A stretch of 64,000 nucleotides of DNA, taken from NCBI RefSeq assembly GCF_046630445.1, contig NC_092340.1, positions 24,564,001-24,628,000 on the forward strand, read 5' to 3'. This DNA comes from Rutidosis leptorrhynchoides (taxonomy: Eukaryota > Streptophyta > Magnoliopsida > Asterales > Asteraceae). Below, one piece after another: positions 25,467-37,069 of the stretch. The notes beneath the pieces are model-generated. The model was given only the letters and a program-made list of their open reading frames with translations, did not search any database and was not told the origin of the DNA. A program made the translations under genes and the position numbers. Position 1 is the first letter of the stretch, and each line of letters begins with the position of its first letter.

Positions 25467-25877
25467 TGAATGGTGATAAATTTGGATTTGAAACATGTAC
25501 ATTCTGCAACAACAATATATCTCTTCAGATGTCATTTGTAAAAAGTCCTGAATTATTATTCCAAATCTTCACATAATCATCTTATACAGGGTCGGACACT
25601 ATAATCTGTGTAAGAAATTTGGTCTCCTTATTGGATTACAAGAGTTAATCAAGTAGATTGCTTGATTGATCAACTTCTAATTGTAAAAACAATTTACCCT
25701 TTGTTATAATGGCATTGATGAATTGATGATGGTTTTCTAGGTGCACCAATAAATATATAGGCGTCAATGTTGACGAAATGTGCGGTTGTTTCCTGATTTT
25801 GGTCTATATGAGTGTGCGCGCATAGATTTTTTTTTTTTTTTTTTTTTTTTTTAATGGAGAATGAAAATGAAGTTAAA
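25467..25877. other. 3' flank of Yippee gene
   Basis: Contains the likely 3' UTR and, at about 25828-25852, a run of 25 T bordering the Helitron-like stretch. No gene seen. Confidence 0.5.
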
Positions 25878-25887
25878 AAGGGTGGTC

Positions 25888-26035
25888 CGCGCATTGCGGC
25901 GGTCACCCCTATAATGTTTACGGTAAATTTTTTGTGGCACATAACTCTATATATATATATAAAAATTAGCGTTGCGGCGGCCACCCCTATAATGTTTACG
26001 GTAAATTTTTTGTGGCACATAACTCTATATATATA
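25888..26035. repeat. Two tandem copies of the Helitron-like terminal hairpin block
   Basis: The unit GCATTGCGGCGG...CACCCCTATAATGTTTACGG...GTGGCACATAACTC...TATATA appears twice head to tail, with a period of about 78 bp and only a few differences. The hairpin end itself has been duplicated. Confidence 0.8.
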
Positions 26036-26202
26036 AAAAAATTATTTTAACGTTGATCCGTTTAACATAACACAAAAAACAATAATTCGTTTCAACATAT
26101 CAAACACCTTTTACAATTTTAAACAAAATGGGTCGTCATTCGCAATTTTTCATTTTGATTATCGAGCAGTCGATGTGTGCTTTTTTAGTAATAAAAAAGT
26201 AG

Positions 26203-26530
26203 AAGGTCAAATTATACAAATTAAAAAGGTAAAGAGCTAAAACTTTGTGTAAGAATTATTAAATTAAAAATTAAAGGGGTTAAATTATAAAGCGTAAAAC
26301 TAAAAAAAAATAAAAAAAAATTTAAAAAGGTTAATAATGGTAGGGGAAAAAAGCGCAAAAAAACAAAGTTGAAGGTCAAATTTTACAAATTAAAAAGGTA
26401 AAGAGCTAAAGCTTGGTGTAAGAATTATTAAATTAAAAACTAAAGGGGTTAAATTATAAAACGTAAAACTAAAATTAAAAAAGGGGAAAAAAACAAAATT
26501 AAAAAGGTTAATAATGGTAGGGGAAAAAGA
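26203..26530. repeat. Two tandem units of about 165 bp
   Basis: AAGGTCAAATTATACAAATT...AGGTTAATAATGGTAGGGG (from about 26203) is followed by a close copy (from about 26369). Both are A-rich on the plus strand with small indels. Confidence 0.75.
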
Positions 26531-27348
26531 AAAAAAGGGAAAAAAAAGAAAAAAAAGAAATGTGAGGCTCGAAATTGAACCAGGGCACCTTCCATGCATG
26601 TAAGCTGAGATGCCATTGAACCAAAGAAACTTTCATTAATTATCCCAGTAATGAAATATATAACATATAAAATTTCGTGGTTAAAATATAAAAAAAGGTT
26701 AAAAAGACATTCGCTACAGTGACTTTTTTTGTCTTTTTTGTTTTCTAAATGAATATATGTATAATTAAGTAAATACTAAATAACAGGGAAAATGACATAG
26801 CATGTGAACCTAATATTGTGATAGAACGACTGAACGAGGATTAAAGACTGGGTTTCGATGGGGAGTGTTTTTGGTCGGTTAACGGTCAATTAACGTAACG
26901 TGTAAAAAAAAGGTTGTTTTTGGTCGATTATTAAAAAAAAAAACGGTTTACTATGGGTTAATTAAATGTTTAAATTATAAAGGAATGAAAAAAGAAGGGG
27001 AATAGTTGAAGTGAAAATAAGTGGAACAAAAAGTTTTTTTAAATAGATAAAAAAATGCCAATTTATCGTTTTACCCCCGGAGGGATCCAATATTACAGCC
27101 CTGCCACTGTGAAGAGTCGCAGGCTCATGAGCTTTAGTATATTTTATATAATATATAATGTGTATGAAATATACTACGTATGTCCGATTTTTTAACTATT
27201 CATAAGAAGTCTCAGTTTCTGGTAGTTTAATCATAGAAAACTTTTTCTGTTTACCTCTAAATCGTAGCACTAATGTGCATCATTATTATGTTTTTTTATA
27301 GATTTGTAATCTTTTTCAAATTTTTTTTTTTCGTATAATGGGGATATA

Positions 27349-27609
27349 TTTTTATTTTTTTAACGGCGAATTTGCATCAGCGGATCATTTATTTCAACGA
27401 CCCTCATCATTTGCACCCGCACACGCTAGAAGGAAACTCCTACCCGGATTGCTTGGCAACTAATCGCGGGACCTGGGTTGCTTGGCAACTAATCGCAGGA
27501 AATTGGAGAGAAAACCTTCCACCTCCAGGAATTGAACCCGGGTTGCTTAGCAACTAATCGCGAGCCCTTCTACACTGAAACATGATACCATTGAAGCTTC
27601 CGTTGGTTC
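27349..27609 (-). mobile_element. Probable SINE with target duplication
   Basis: On the minus strand the element has a GGTTCAATTCC box resembling a Pol III B box near its middle and ends in a short A-rich tail (seen as a T run at 27349-27361). The flanks TATAATGGGGATATA (27334-27348) and TATAATGGGATAT (27610-27622) look like a target duplication with one indel. Inside, a GCAACTAATCGCG-type motif is repeated three times. A clear A box is not visible, so this could be another short retroelement. Confidence 0.5.
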
Positions 27610-27960
27610 TATAATGGGATATTAACATAAGCATACAACAACTATAACCAAGGACACTCCCCAAACTCATGCAAGATAATCAAGGATGGACCTACAATAC
27701 ATCCGATACACCATACAGGCATACACAGCTATACCTCTAGTAAAAAAGAAAATATAAAATACACAAACAGCCAAACTGGGTCCATTTAAAGAAAAAGCCA
27801 CACTTAACATTATAAATTCAACATTTGAACCATTAAACAAGGAGCCAGACGACTATTAAGTAATCAAGTCAAAACAAATGTCTTCTTCTTCTTCGATCAA
27901 TGATTCAGTTGCTGGTTTGGTCAGCTTTCAGTAGCTGAAGAATCTCCGATTGAGTACGTT

Positions 27961-28035
27961 ATGTTGGAGGGAAATACCTACAGTTGTAAAGACTGCAAAA
28001 CTCATTTTGCTCTTGCTGATGATATTGTTTCAAAG
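27961..28035 (+). pseudogene. Second Yippee-like gene, first exon only
   Basis: Twenty-five codons (MLEGNTYSCKDCKTHF onward to DDIVSK) align with exon 1 of the Yippee gene 4 kb upstream, keep its CX2C pair and stop at the same GT donor position (28036). The frame is open upstream of the ATG for about 16 codons (AEESPIEYV), which does not match the first copy. The remaining exons, including the second CX2C pair, are not found anywhere in the window. The TRIM inserted 355 bp downstream begins a run of more than 35 kb of nested elements, so the gene is either truncated or has a giant intron with its end beyond the window. Confidence 0.75.
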
Positions 28036-28389
28036 GTCGATCTTTATAAACTTGTCTCCTTTTTATACTATAGATGATATCTATGTTTTTTTTTTCAATA
28101 ATTTTTATTTAAATAAGCAATATCTATTATCTGTGGTTCTAAGATGATCATGTAAGTTTTATATTGACTTCTAATCTGATCCGATTAAGGATAAATGTTT
28201 GATACAAGATATACATAAACATAATTATCACTCAACATGGACTGATCCATATATACTATACGAAGTTTTTGTTCAGTCTGATGACACCATAGCATGATCT
28301 GTTTACAATATTATGAAAGTAATTTGGGATGAAAAAGAAACATTGTTGCAAGTACATGAAAATATATCATATAATCTTGAATTTGTGCA
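28036..28389. other. remnant of Yippee-like intron
   Basis: AT-rich sequence between the orphan exon and the TRIM, probably the start of its first intron. Nothing else seen. Confidence 0.5.
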
Positions 28390-28418
28390 TGTAGGATCGA
28401 TTTTAGGTCCACTACCAT

Positions 28419-30271
28419 TGATGTCAAAGCAGAGGTGTACGTGAAATACTATATATTTTTGATACGAAAAGTGATACAAACTACACAAGTTTTAATTATT
28501 TATTTACAAAATGGATATACCTAAACCTTGCTACAACACTATAGGCAGTGTACCTAATCGTAGAGTAGTATAGTTTTTAGTAAGTCCGGTTCGTTTCACA
28601 GGGAGCGGGCTTATTGCACACTATATTTTTAAACAACTATATTTGTACAAAATATATAAATATATATATATATATATAATAATATATAAAAGGGGGTTTA
28701 CCGTTTAATGACCGGTTTGTCGATTTATATTTTAAGCGAAGCGTAAAGTAAATGACGATATTTAACTAACAATATAAAATAAATAACAATAATTAAAATG
28801 ACAATAAATAAAAGTACGAGGAAATATGAAATAAAATATATTATGCTTATTTAAGCTTCCGTAACCATGATGTTTGACGTGTTGATTTTAAGTTTTATGT
28901 CCATGGGTTAATTGTCCTTTGTCCTGGATTATTTAATATGTCCGTCTGGTTTTTGTCCATAACAGTCCATCGGTCATAAATTTAAAGTGCGAGTGTCCTC
29001 GTCAAATTATCCTTATACCCGAAATCAAATATTCCAACTAATTGGGGACTTAAACTGTAACAAGGTTTTATTACTTTGTTTAATAATTACACCAGGATAT
29101 CGACTGCGTGTAACCCAAGGTTTTAATACTTTGTTATCAATTATGCCAAGTGTCCTTGTACATAATTTCACCCCTGTTTTAATAATTCTAGTGACTATTA
29201 ATCCATTCCCGTGTCCGGTTAAATGAACGATTATTCGTACATATAAATACCCCGCCCATCGTGTCCGATCGAGTGTATGTGGTTATTTATAGGTGCGTCC
29301 AATTGTAAATCTTTATATTAAAATTAACAAACTATCATTTAGTTAAACAAATATAAAGCCCATTAATAGCCCATAGTCTAATTTTCACAAGTGTCGTTCT
29401 TTTGTCCAAACCCCAATTATGGTACAAAGTCCAATTACCCCGTCTTTAATATTTAGTCCAACATCATGATTACTTTGGCTCAAATAAGCATAATAATAAC
29501 TTAAGTACGAGACATTAATTTAAAAAGGAGAACATAACTTACATTGAGTATTTATCGCGTAGTGTTACACGGACAGAATTTCGACTTCAAAAACCCGTAA
29601 AATAACCTTTACATAACCCGAACTAATCTAATATAAAACTACCCTATACTATATATATTATATATATATTTATTTATTTATTTATTACAGAGTATTATTA
29701 TTATTATTTATTATTTTTATCGAACGAATGCATGGCCTTTTATAGGCGTTTTGATTTCTGACAGCTCCGCGAGTCGTGGAGTTTTTGGCCTTCAAACTCC
29801 GCGAGTCGTGGAGTTTGAAAATCCAGCTCAGGATCCTTTGTCTCATAGCTTGTCGACATGATTATATATATATTTATAATATATAAATAATTTATATATT
29901 ATATTTTATTCTTGTGCATAGTTGACTCATAATTTTTGGTCCATTGCGTCGGGCGTTGATAGTTGACTCATGTCCCGGTTCCGGATTTTCGAACGTCCTT
30001 GCGTACAATTTAATATCTTGTACTTTGCATTTTGTAGCTTGTACTCTTGTCATTTTGAGACGTTTCTCATCAATAAATTGAACCTTTTGAATTGTATTTT
30101 GTACATTTGAGCTTTTTGGACGTTTGTGTCTTCAAATCTTCATTTTCGCCTTTTGTCTTCGCACTTATTTATTTAAACAATTACAATGAAAATATAATAC
30201 AATTACATATGAAAACCTATTATTTAGGAGGGATATTGCTATAAAATATATGTTCCTTTTTAGCTTTATCA
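28419..30271 (-). repeat. Athila-type element, left LTR (3' LTR in element sense)
   Basis: 1853 bp. Contains, on the minus strand, TATAAAAGG (29744-29736) as a probable TATA box, with the paired palindromes 29765-29813 on its upstream side. Confidence 0.92.
29765..29813 (-). promoter_or_regulatory. Paired palindromes upstream of LTR TATA box
   Basis: CTCCGCGAGTCGTGGAG occurs at 29765-29781 and 29797-29813, a repeat distance of 32 bp. Each 17-mer is a near-perfect palindrome (consensus CTCCrCGAsTCGyGGAG). In element sense the pair ends 20 bp upstream of the TATA box. Confidence 0.7.
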
Positions 30272-30285
30272 AATATCCCCACACT
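30272..30285 (-). other. Athila-type polypurine tract
   Basis: AGTGTGGGGATATT on the minus strand, abutting the LTR. Confidence 0.7.
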
Positions 30286-32244
30286 TGAGCGTTGCTTGTC
30301 CTCAAGCAATACAGAACTTGAAATAAAAACATACATGAATCACTTTTTTATTCATCACACTTTGTACATTAGTGATTTTGATATGGTAGTATAAACAATG
30401 ATAGTAACGATAGAACCATGGTTAAAGGTGGGTGTGTCATCCACAGTTGCCTCGGGTTTAGGTCAACGACACCTGCAATCAAATAGCCGATTTACTTTCG
30501 GTTTCCAAAGCAAAGTGCACATTTGAAAGGCGGTTTACAGTCCCACATGACTATGAAAATTTAGATCCTTTAGAAAATTGGATCTTTATGAAAACATTTG
30601 ATCTTTTGAAAATTCAATCTAGCTTTTACCCTAGACAAGTTTTCGGGAATAACCCTTCACCGGTGTTTGCAAAATATTTTTGTGGGTTGTGTGGGTTTCA
30701 GATTTGAAAATTTTAGCTCAACACTTGTGGTTTTGTGTTACCCATTTGCTAACCTTGTATTAGGAAAGCAACACGTCCAGTTTACTTGTCCCGTATTTTA
30801 TCTTTCGGCAAACTACCGTCCGGTTGTAAAGGAAAGCGATGAACAAGAAACTGTTAAGGCAATGTCTAATGACATGCATTTGATTATGGTCTATAAATGT
30901 GTCGGATGCTATTACTATCCTTTGTAGGAGCAATAGTAAAGATCATCCTATGATTTTTCGGTCTGGCACAAGGTCCTGTCTTCGACCATGCTATGCAACC
31001 ACCGTTCTTACGGTTGACACCCTATTTGGTTCAGGTGACCTAATGAATTCCAATGAATTCTCAGGATTTTACGTTCAATGGTAATGAACGCATTGAAAAT
31101 GGGTTTTCAGAAAACAAATCGGTTTATAATTTTGATCAAAATATTTTCTCGTTCAAGCTCGAGTTTAGATATCATTGAATTCCATGAGTTTGAATTCTCA
31201 ATCTTTAAGGTCAATCTCAAGGATTGAGTAATATCAGTCTTAAAAGCTGATTTTTAATCTTTAAGGAGATTATCCTTTCTGGGGATCTGATTCATTAGTC
31301 TTATCAAGCTAATTTGCATGGTGTCCCCCCATTATACGAGATAAATCCTTCTCATGGTTAGGATAAATCTGACCACCTGGCGACCCTGTTTGATGCTGAG
31401 GTACGTGGATTTCCTGCTGATTTTAGAGATGACTTTTCTAGATTTTTCGTCAACCTACAGCTGGTCTGGATGACAACTTCTTGACCTAAATCAAGAAGCG
31501 CGTGTCTTTTTCGGAAGACTTTACTTCCTTTTAATGATGAAATTGATTCATCGTGTAGATCCATCTTTTCTTTCAAATATATTACAGTAAATCGGGTAAA
31601 ACTGATTAAAATCGTCCAAAACAAAAGTACCTGCAATAACTTTACAGAAACATGTGATAGATAGTTTTTAATTGAATAACTTGGTACATTCTCCCCACAC
31701 TTAGTTTCTTTCTTTGCCTTTTTATTCTCTTTTATTCCATTTTAAATGAATTCAATCGTTTTAGGGTGTTTCTCAATTTATGTCCTTTCTGAGGTAATGA
31801 TAATTTCGGTATTAACACCTAGTTTTCATCGTTCATAAATATGTATAAACATGATTTTGACTTCATTTAGTTGAAATTTTTTCAAATTTTCACAAAATTT
31901 GGCAAATAAACTAAGTGCAAACCCGAGAGAATTTATAACCCTTCTCCACATTTGAGATCATGCAATGCCCTCATTTGCATGAAATCAGACTATAATTATA
32001 AATTCATGAGGGTGATTAGTGTAGAAAAGTAATTAAAAATACCCAGTTTGTAATTACAAAGCTCGTCGAATGATAGATGGCGCGCCTCATCGTTCATTCC
32101 TTCTTGTTTTATCACACATATTTTTCTTCAAAAACGGTTGCTTTTCTGAACTGTTTGCTAATCTTTAAAAATGCGTCTTTTATCCTAATTTATTATGCAT
32201 GTTTATTAACGAGTTATGCACTAACTCGAACCCCTAATTTAACG

Positions 32245-33333
32245 TTAAGTGGGGTTAGACTTCCCTACACTTAGCTGACGACATGTGAAGTCGGTAGAAT
32301 AAGTTCCACGAATTAAAATAGTGAGCCAGTTATTTACATCTCGGGTGGTGTATAATATATCAATAGGTTTAAAGTTTAGACTCACCCGATCATCACTACT
32401 TAATTCTTTTTTAAGTGTAGCTTTTAGTAAATGGATATGTCTCTTTTCTGGTTCTTGGTCAAATGGATCGATATACACCGACATACTTATTTCTATAGGG
32501 TGGACAATTCCTAATATTTCCTTCCTTTTATTCTCAGGATCAAAGTTTTCACCTCTATTACCCAATTGGGTGAAATTCGAGGTGTCATTATCTATTACAG
32601 CTCGTAGTTCATTTCCGGTGGATGACTCGTCTATTGAGAATATTGGGTTGGAAGGTTGTGGAATGGTGAAGTTCGGTTTGGCCTCGGGGGTAAAATTTTC
32701 AACGTTATCGTATTCCCAAGAGTACCAATTTGTCACCCTTACTTCTTCTTTATCCATTGATGGCTCGATGATTTCGTCGGTAGAGGCTAATGTGTCGATA
32801 TGTTGTGAAATTGGTAAGACTGAATAAAAAGTATCATCGGGATAGTTGGTGATTTCGGAGCTCTCGAATTCATCAAAATTCGATGATATGAGATTTTCTT
32901 GCACACGACTCCTCAGATCAACAGGTGTGTAGTCTGATAGAGTTTCAGCTTGCCGGTTTACAAACTCTCTCATTTGTTCATTTTGAGCATTGAGTTCTTC
33001 GAGTTTGATTTTCATATTGTCTAATAAATTTTCAGACACGTAATTTTCCTCGTCTACTGGTTGTTGAGTTTGGAAATATTCTTGAGAATAATCCCAATTT
33101 GTATTGTATTCTTCATAATCATTCCATTCAGGTTCCGTGGGTGCGTAATTTTCTATAGGAATGTAATAGTAACATTCCCATGTTGAGTGATAATCTCCAC
33201 AGATTTCACAACCAGTTATTGTTTCGTCGTTCGTGATCCAAGATTGACCGAATGAATTGTCATCAACACTCGGTTGAGAGTATTGATTTCGTATTTCATA
33301 AAGAGTTTCCAAAATATCTTCGAGACTTTTCAT
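32245..33333 (-). CDS. gag-like protein of the non-autonomous element
   Basis: A single open frame of 362 codons, the only long one in the interior. Near the N-terminus (C42, C45, H49, C54) it has a zinc knuckle of the form CX2CX3HX4C (CEICGDYHSTWEC), as in Athila gag proteins. A stretch at about residues 105-125 (KIKLEELNAQNEQMREFV) could form a coiled coil. The rest is acidic and unlike known domains I can name. Because the knuckle sits at the start, the protein seems to lack the usual capsid part and to be a gag tail plus a new C-terminal region. That it stays open suggests use, or simply youth of the copy. Confidence 0.7.
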   Translation of the reverse strand: MKSLEDILETLYEIRNQYSQPSVDDNSFGQSWITNDETITGCEICGDYHSTWECYYYIPIENYAPTEPEWNDYEEYNTNWDYSQEYFQTQQPVDEENYVSENLLDNMKIKLEELNAQNEQMREFVNRQAETLSDYTPVDLRSRVQENLISSNFDEFESSEITNYPDDTFYSVLPISQHIDTLASTDEIIEPSMDKEEVRVTNWYSWEYDNVENFTPEAKPNFTIPQPSNPIFSIDESSTGNELRAVIDNDTSNFTQLGNRGENFDPENKRKEILGIVHPIEISMSVYIDPFDQEPEKRHIHLLKATLKKELSSDDRVSLNFKPIDILYTTRDVNNWLTILIRGTYSTDFTCRQLSVGKSNPT

Positions 33334-34268
33334 AATGCGCTTATTACCAAATTTTAATTATCCTATTAGTTATAAAAATAGAAAAACTTATATAAGTTGT
33401 CCAATTAATAGACTTTTCTGCTTTTGTCCACGTTTCGAATAGCCAATAGATGCAGCAGGGAGCCAGAACCCTTTAAATCGGAAGCTCACAACTCAGTCAC
33501 TAACAAATCCAACTATTACTACGAAGCAGAAAATTTGGATGTCTATCAATTTAACCACTTAAAATAAATTTTCGTAATTTAAAGAAATTTTAGATAAGAA
33601 ATAGAATAAAAATCTATGTCCTAAAACTAGAATGTCGAGAAATAAGAAAGAAAAAGAGCGCGTCGAAAAACGTCAAAAAATAAAAATAAGAAAGAAAAAC
33701 GTCGAAACTTAAAAGTCTAAAAATTATATCTAAAAAGTTGCGCCTAAAGGTCTAAAGGTAAATGCAATTTTATTCAGAAAACGGCAATTACTTAAAGGCA
33801 CTAAAATCTATTTAAAACTAAAGCGAAAAACGGCGTCGCAAAATTCCAAAGCGCCTAAATCTTAATCTAAAGAAAAAGCACTTAAGGGATTTTACGGCAA
33901 AGCCTAAAAATCTAGAAAATAAAAATAAGCTACGGCAAAAACTATGTCTTAAAACTAGCTACGAACGAAAAATATACAAATATTACGCTAAAACAAATGA
34001 AAAGATACAAAATATAAAAATAAACTTAAAGTTATAAAAATTATTTATTTTTATAAAAATATTATTTTTATATTATTTATTTTATAAAAGTATTAATTTA
34101 TATATATATATTTAATAATACTAATTAATATTTAAAATATAAATTAATTTAAAAACTAAAACTAAATATTAATATTAAATATAAACCTAATTAAGTTTTA
34201 ATAATAATAATTAAATTATACTCGTAATAAATGCCAAATTAGGGTTCTGGGTACGTCTGTCAGGGTGG

Positions 34269-34317
34269 CTCCGCGAGTCGTGGAGTTTTAAGCCTGCAAA
34301 CTCCGCGAGTCGTGGAG
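34269..34317 (-). promoter_or_regulatory. Same palindrome pair in the leader
   Basis: The identical 17-mer at 34269-34285 and 34301-34317, again 32 bp apart. It lies inside the element about 100 bp downstream of the primer site in element sense, so not an LTR copy. Confidence 0.7.
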
Positions 34318-34417
34318 TTTGCATTTTCGGTTTTTTTTTTAATTTTATATTATTTTTCTAAAATGATATATAAATATATTTATACAAAAATAAATTAAAA
34401 ATATAGCGTTTCGCCGA

Positions 34418-34436
34418 TTCCCCGACAGCGGCGCCA
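34418..34436 (-). other. Athila-type primer binding site
   Basis: On the minus strand TGGCGCCGCTGTCGGGGAA, six bases from the LTR end. This is the plant TGGCGCCG primer-site class usual for Athila/Tat elements; the coding element has the same site at 54382. Confidence 0.85.
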
Positions 34437-34442
34437 AAAACT

Positions 34443-36322
34443 TGATGTCAAAGCAGAGGTGTACGTGAAATACTATATATTTTTGATACGAAAAGTGATA
34501 CAAACTACACAAGTTTTAATTATTTATTTACAAAATGGATATACCTAAACCTTGCTACAACACTATAGGCAGTGTACCTAATCGTAGAGTAGTATAGTTT
34601 TTAGTAAGTCCGGTTCGTTCCACAGGGAGCGGGCTTATTGCACACTATATTTTTAAACAACTATATTTGTACAAAATATATAAACATATATATATATAAT
34701 AATATATAAAAGGGGGTTTACCGTTTAATGACCGGTTTGTCGATTTATATTTTAAGCGAAGCGTAAAGTAAATGACGATATTTAACTAACAATATAAAAT
34801 AAATAACAATAATTAAAATGGCAATAAATAAAAGTACGAGGAAATATGAAATAAAATATATTATGCTTATTTAAGCTTCCGTAACCATGATGTTTGACGT
34901 GTTGATTTTAAGTTTTATGCCCATGGGTTAATTGTCCTTTGTCCTGGATTATTTAATATGTCCGTCTGGTTTTTGTCCATAACAGTCCATCGGTCATAAA
35001 TTTAAAGTGCGAGTGTCCTCGTCAAATTATCCTTATACCCGAAGTCAAATATTCCAACTAATTGGGGACTTAAACTGTAACAAGGTTTTATTACTTTGTT
35101 TAATAATTACACCAGGATATCGACTGCGTGTAACCCAAGGTTTTAATACTTTGTTATCAATTATGCCAAGTGTCCTTGTACATAATTTCACCCATGTTTT
35201 AATAATTCTAGTGACTAGTGACTATTAATCCATTCCCGTGTCCGGTTAAATGAACGATTATTCGTACATATAAATACCCCGCCCATCGTGTCCGATCGAG
35301 TGTATGTGGTTATTTATAGGTGCGTCCAATTGTAAATCTTTATATTAAAATTAACAAACTATCATTTAGTTAAACAAATATAAAGCCCATTAATAGCCCA
35401 TAGTCTAATTTCCACAAGTGTCGTTCTTTTGTCCAAACCCCAATTATGGTACAAAGCCCAATTACCCCGTCTTTAATATTTAGTCCAACATCATGATTAC
35501 TTTGGCTCAAATAAGCATAATAATAACTTAAGTACGAGACATTAATTTAAAAAGGAGAACATAACTTACATTGAGTATTTATCGCGTAGTGTTACACGGA
35601 CAGAATTTCGACTTCAAAAACCCGTAAAATAACCTTTACATAACCCGAACTAATCTAATATAAAACTACCCTATACTATATATATTATATATATATATAT
35701 TTATTTATTTATTTATTTATTTATTACAGAGTATTATTATTATTATTTATTATTTTTATCGAACGAATGCATGGCCTTTTATAGGCGTTTTGATTTCTGA
35801 CAGCTCCGCGAGTCGTGGAGTTTTTGGCCTTCAAACTCCGCGAGTCGTGGAGTTTGAAAATCCAGCTCAAGATCCTTTGTCTCATAGCTTGTCGACATGA
35901 TTATATATGTATTTATAATATATAAATAATTTATATAATTATTTATATATTATATTTTATTCTTGTGCATAGTTGACTCATAATTTTTGGTACATTGCGT
36001 CGGGCGTTGATAGTTGACTCATGTCCCGGTTCCGGATTTTCGAACGTCCTTGCGTACAATTTAATATCTTGTACTTTGCATTTTGTAACTTGTACTCTTG
36101 TCATTTTGAGACGTTACTCATCAATAAATTGAACCTTTTGAATTGTATTTTGTACATTTGAGCTTTTTGGACGTTTGTGTCTTCAAATCTTCATTTTCGC
36201 CTTTTGTCTTCGCACTTATTTATTTAAACAATTACAATGAAAATATAATACAATTACATATGAAAACCTATTATTTAGGAGGGATATTGCTATAAAATAT
36301 ATGTTCCTTTTTAGCCTTATCA
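34443..36322 (-). repeat. Athila-type element, right LTR (5' LTR in element sense)
   Basis: 1880 bp copy of 28419-30271. Holds the same palindrome pair (35804-35852) and TATA box. Followed by the ACCAT duplication. Confidence 0.92.
35804..35852 (-). promoter_or_regulatory. Palindrome pair in right LTR
   Basis: The 17-mer at 35804-35820 and 35836-35852, the LTR counterpart of 29765-29813. Confidence 0.7.
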
Positions 36323-36407
36323 ACCATACCCTGCATATAAGCTCATGAGTTCCTCTTTTCTCTAAAACCAATTGGTGATAGAGAGTGATTCCCAAGTGAC
36401 TTATATG

Positions 36408-36814
36408 CAGGGGCGGGTGGGCCTTAGGCCCAGTGGTAGCCCAGGATACCACTCAAATAAGTCCGTAAAAATACTTGAGCTTTATAAGAGTGCACCATTG
36501 AATTATTTTTTTTTTTTTTTGTGCACCATTCAGACCTATTAAAATTTTGTAAGGCCTTTTAGTTCTACAAACTAAAACAGATCAACAATACTTTTTGTAA
36601 GGCCATTGAATAAACTTTTGCCTACTAAGTACCGAGTACTATTATTATTGTATATACAATACGTGTATAATTGTAATAGAACACTATTATTGTTAATATT
36701 ATTATTGTTATTATTAAATTAATATTAAAATATTATAATATTAAATATTAAATATTAATTAATATTATTTTATTTTTATGCTACCACTCACTCTAAATCC
36801 TAGATCCGTCACTG
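36408..36814. mobile_element. Non-autonomous hAT element in TRIM LTR
   Basis: 407 bp. Ends CAGGGGCGGG and, on the other strand, CAGTGACGGATC. Flanked by the exact 8-bp duplication CTTATATG (36400-36407 and 36815-36822). No coding capacity. End sequence is related to the hAT MITE at 23184. Confidence 0.8.
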
Positions 36815-36880
36815 CTTATATGCATACAAGTTTTTCTTTCTACTTCCTATGTGGGACACCCTAACCGATTAGCTCTAACA

Positions 36881-37069
36881 ATCACCCCCTTAATCGGGTT
36901 GCTCATGCACACGTATCATATAACGTGGCTTTCTATCGCGGACCCGTTCATTTACATCTCGACTTTTTTCGGACACCCGACCTCTTCCCCTAGTCACGTC
37001 CACAGTCACCCCGATATGAACCGCCGCTGCCACAATGATTAAACCCGTGCCACCCGCTCTGATACCATT
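36881..37069 (-). other. TRIM interior with primer site and purine tract
   Basis: The interior is non-coding. Its right end holds CTCTGATACCA (minus-strand Met-tRNA primer site) and its left end ATCACCCCC (minus-strand purine tract). The same sequence type occurs inverted at 52125-52397. Confidence 0.65.

Larger units (their letters stand above)
25878..27150 (-). mobile_element. Decayed Helitron-like element
   Basis: The left edge has a CCGCGCATTGCGGCGG hairpin of the same type as the Helitron 3' end at 11260-11290. The right edge, on the minus strand, has a TATACTAAAGC start like plant Helitron 5' ends. The interior is AT-rich tandem repeats and a CTCGAAATTGAACC segment common in such elements. 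I cannot find a clean CTRR end or TC start, so the borders are approximate and the call tentative. Confidence 0.4.
28419..36322 (-). mobile_element. Non-autonomous Athila-type LTR retrotransposon
   Basis: LTRs 28419-30271 and 34443-36322 (TG...CA) are flanked by the exact 5-bp duplication ACCAT (28414-28418 and 36323-36327). They differ by about 14 substitutions plus microsatellite indels, under 1%, so the insertion is young, about 0.3 million years at common plant rates. The 4.2-kb interior has an Asp-type primer site, a purine tract and one gag-like frame, but no protease, reverse transcriptase or integrase. It looks structurally whole as a non-autonomous derivative. LTR and leader are related to the coding Athila-type element at 52398-60705, which represents the kind of partner it would need. 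Confidence 0.92.

Noticed and set aside
32321-32827. 168-codon plus-strand frame
   Set aside because: Antisense shadow of the gag-like frame of the non-autonomous Athila-type element.
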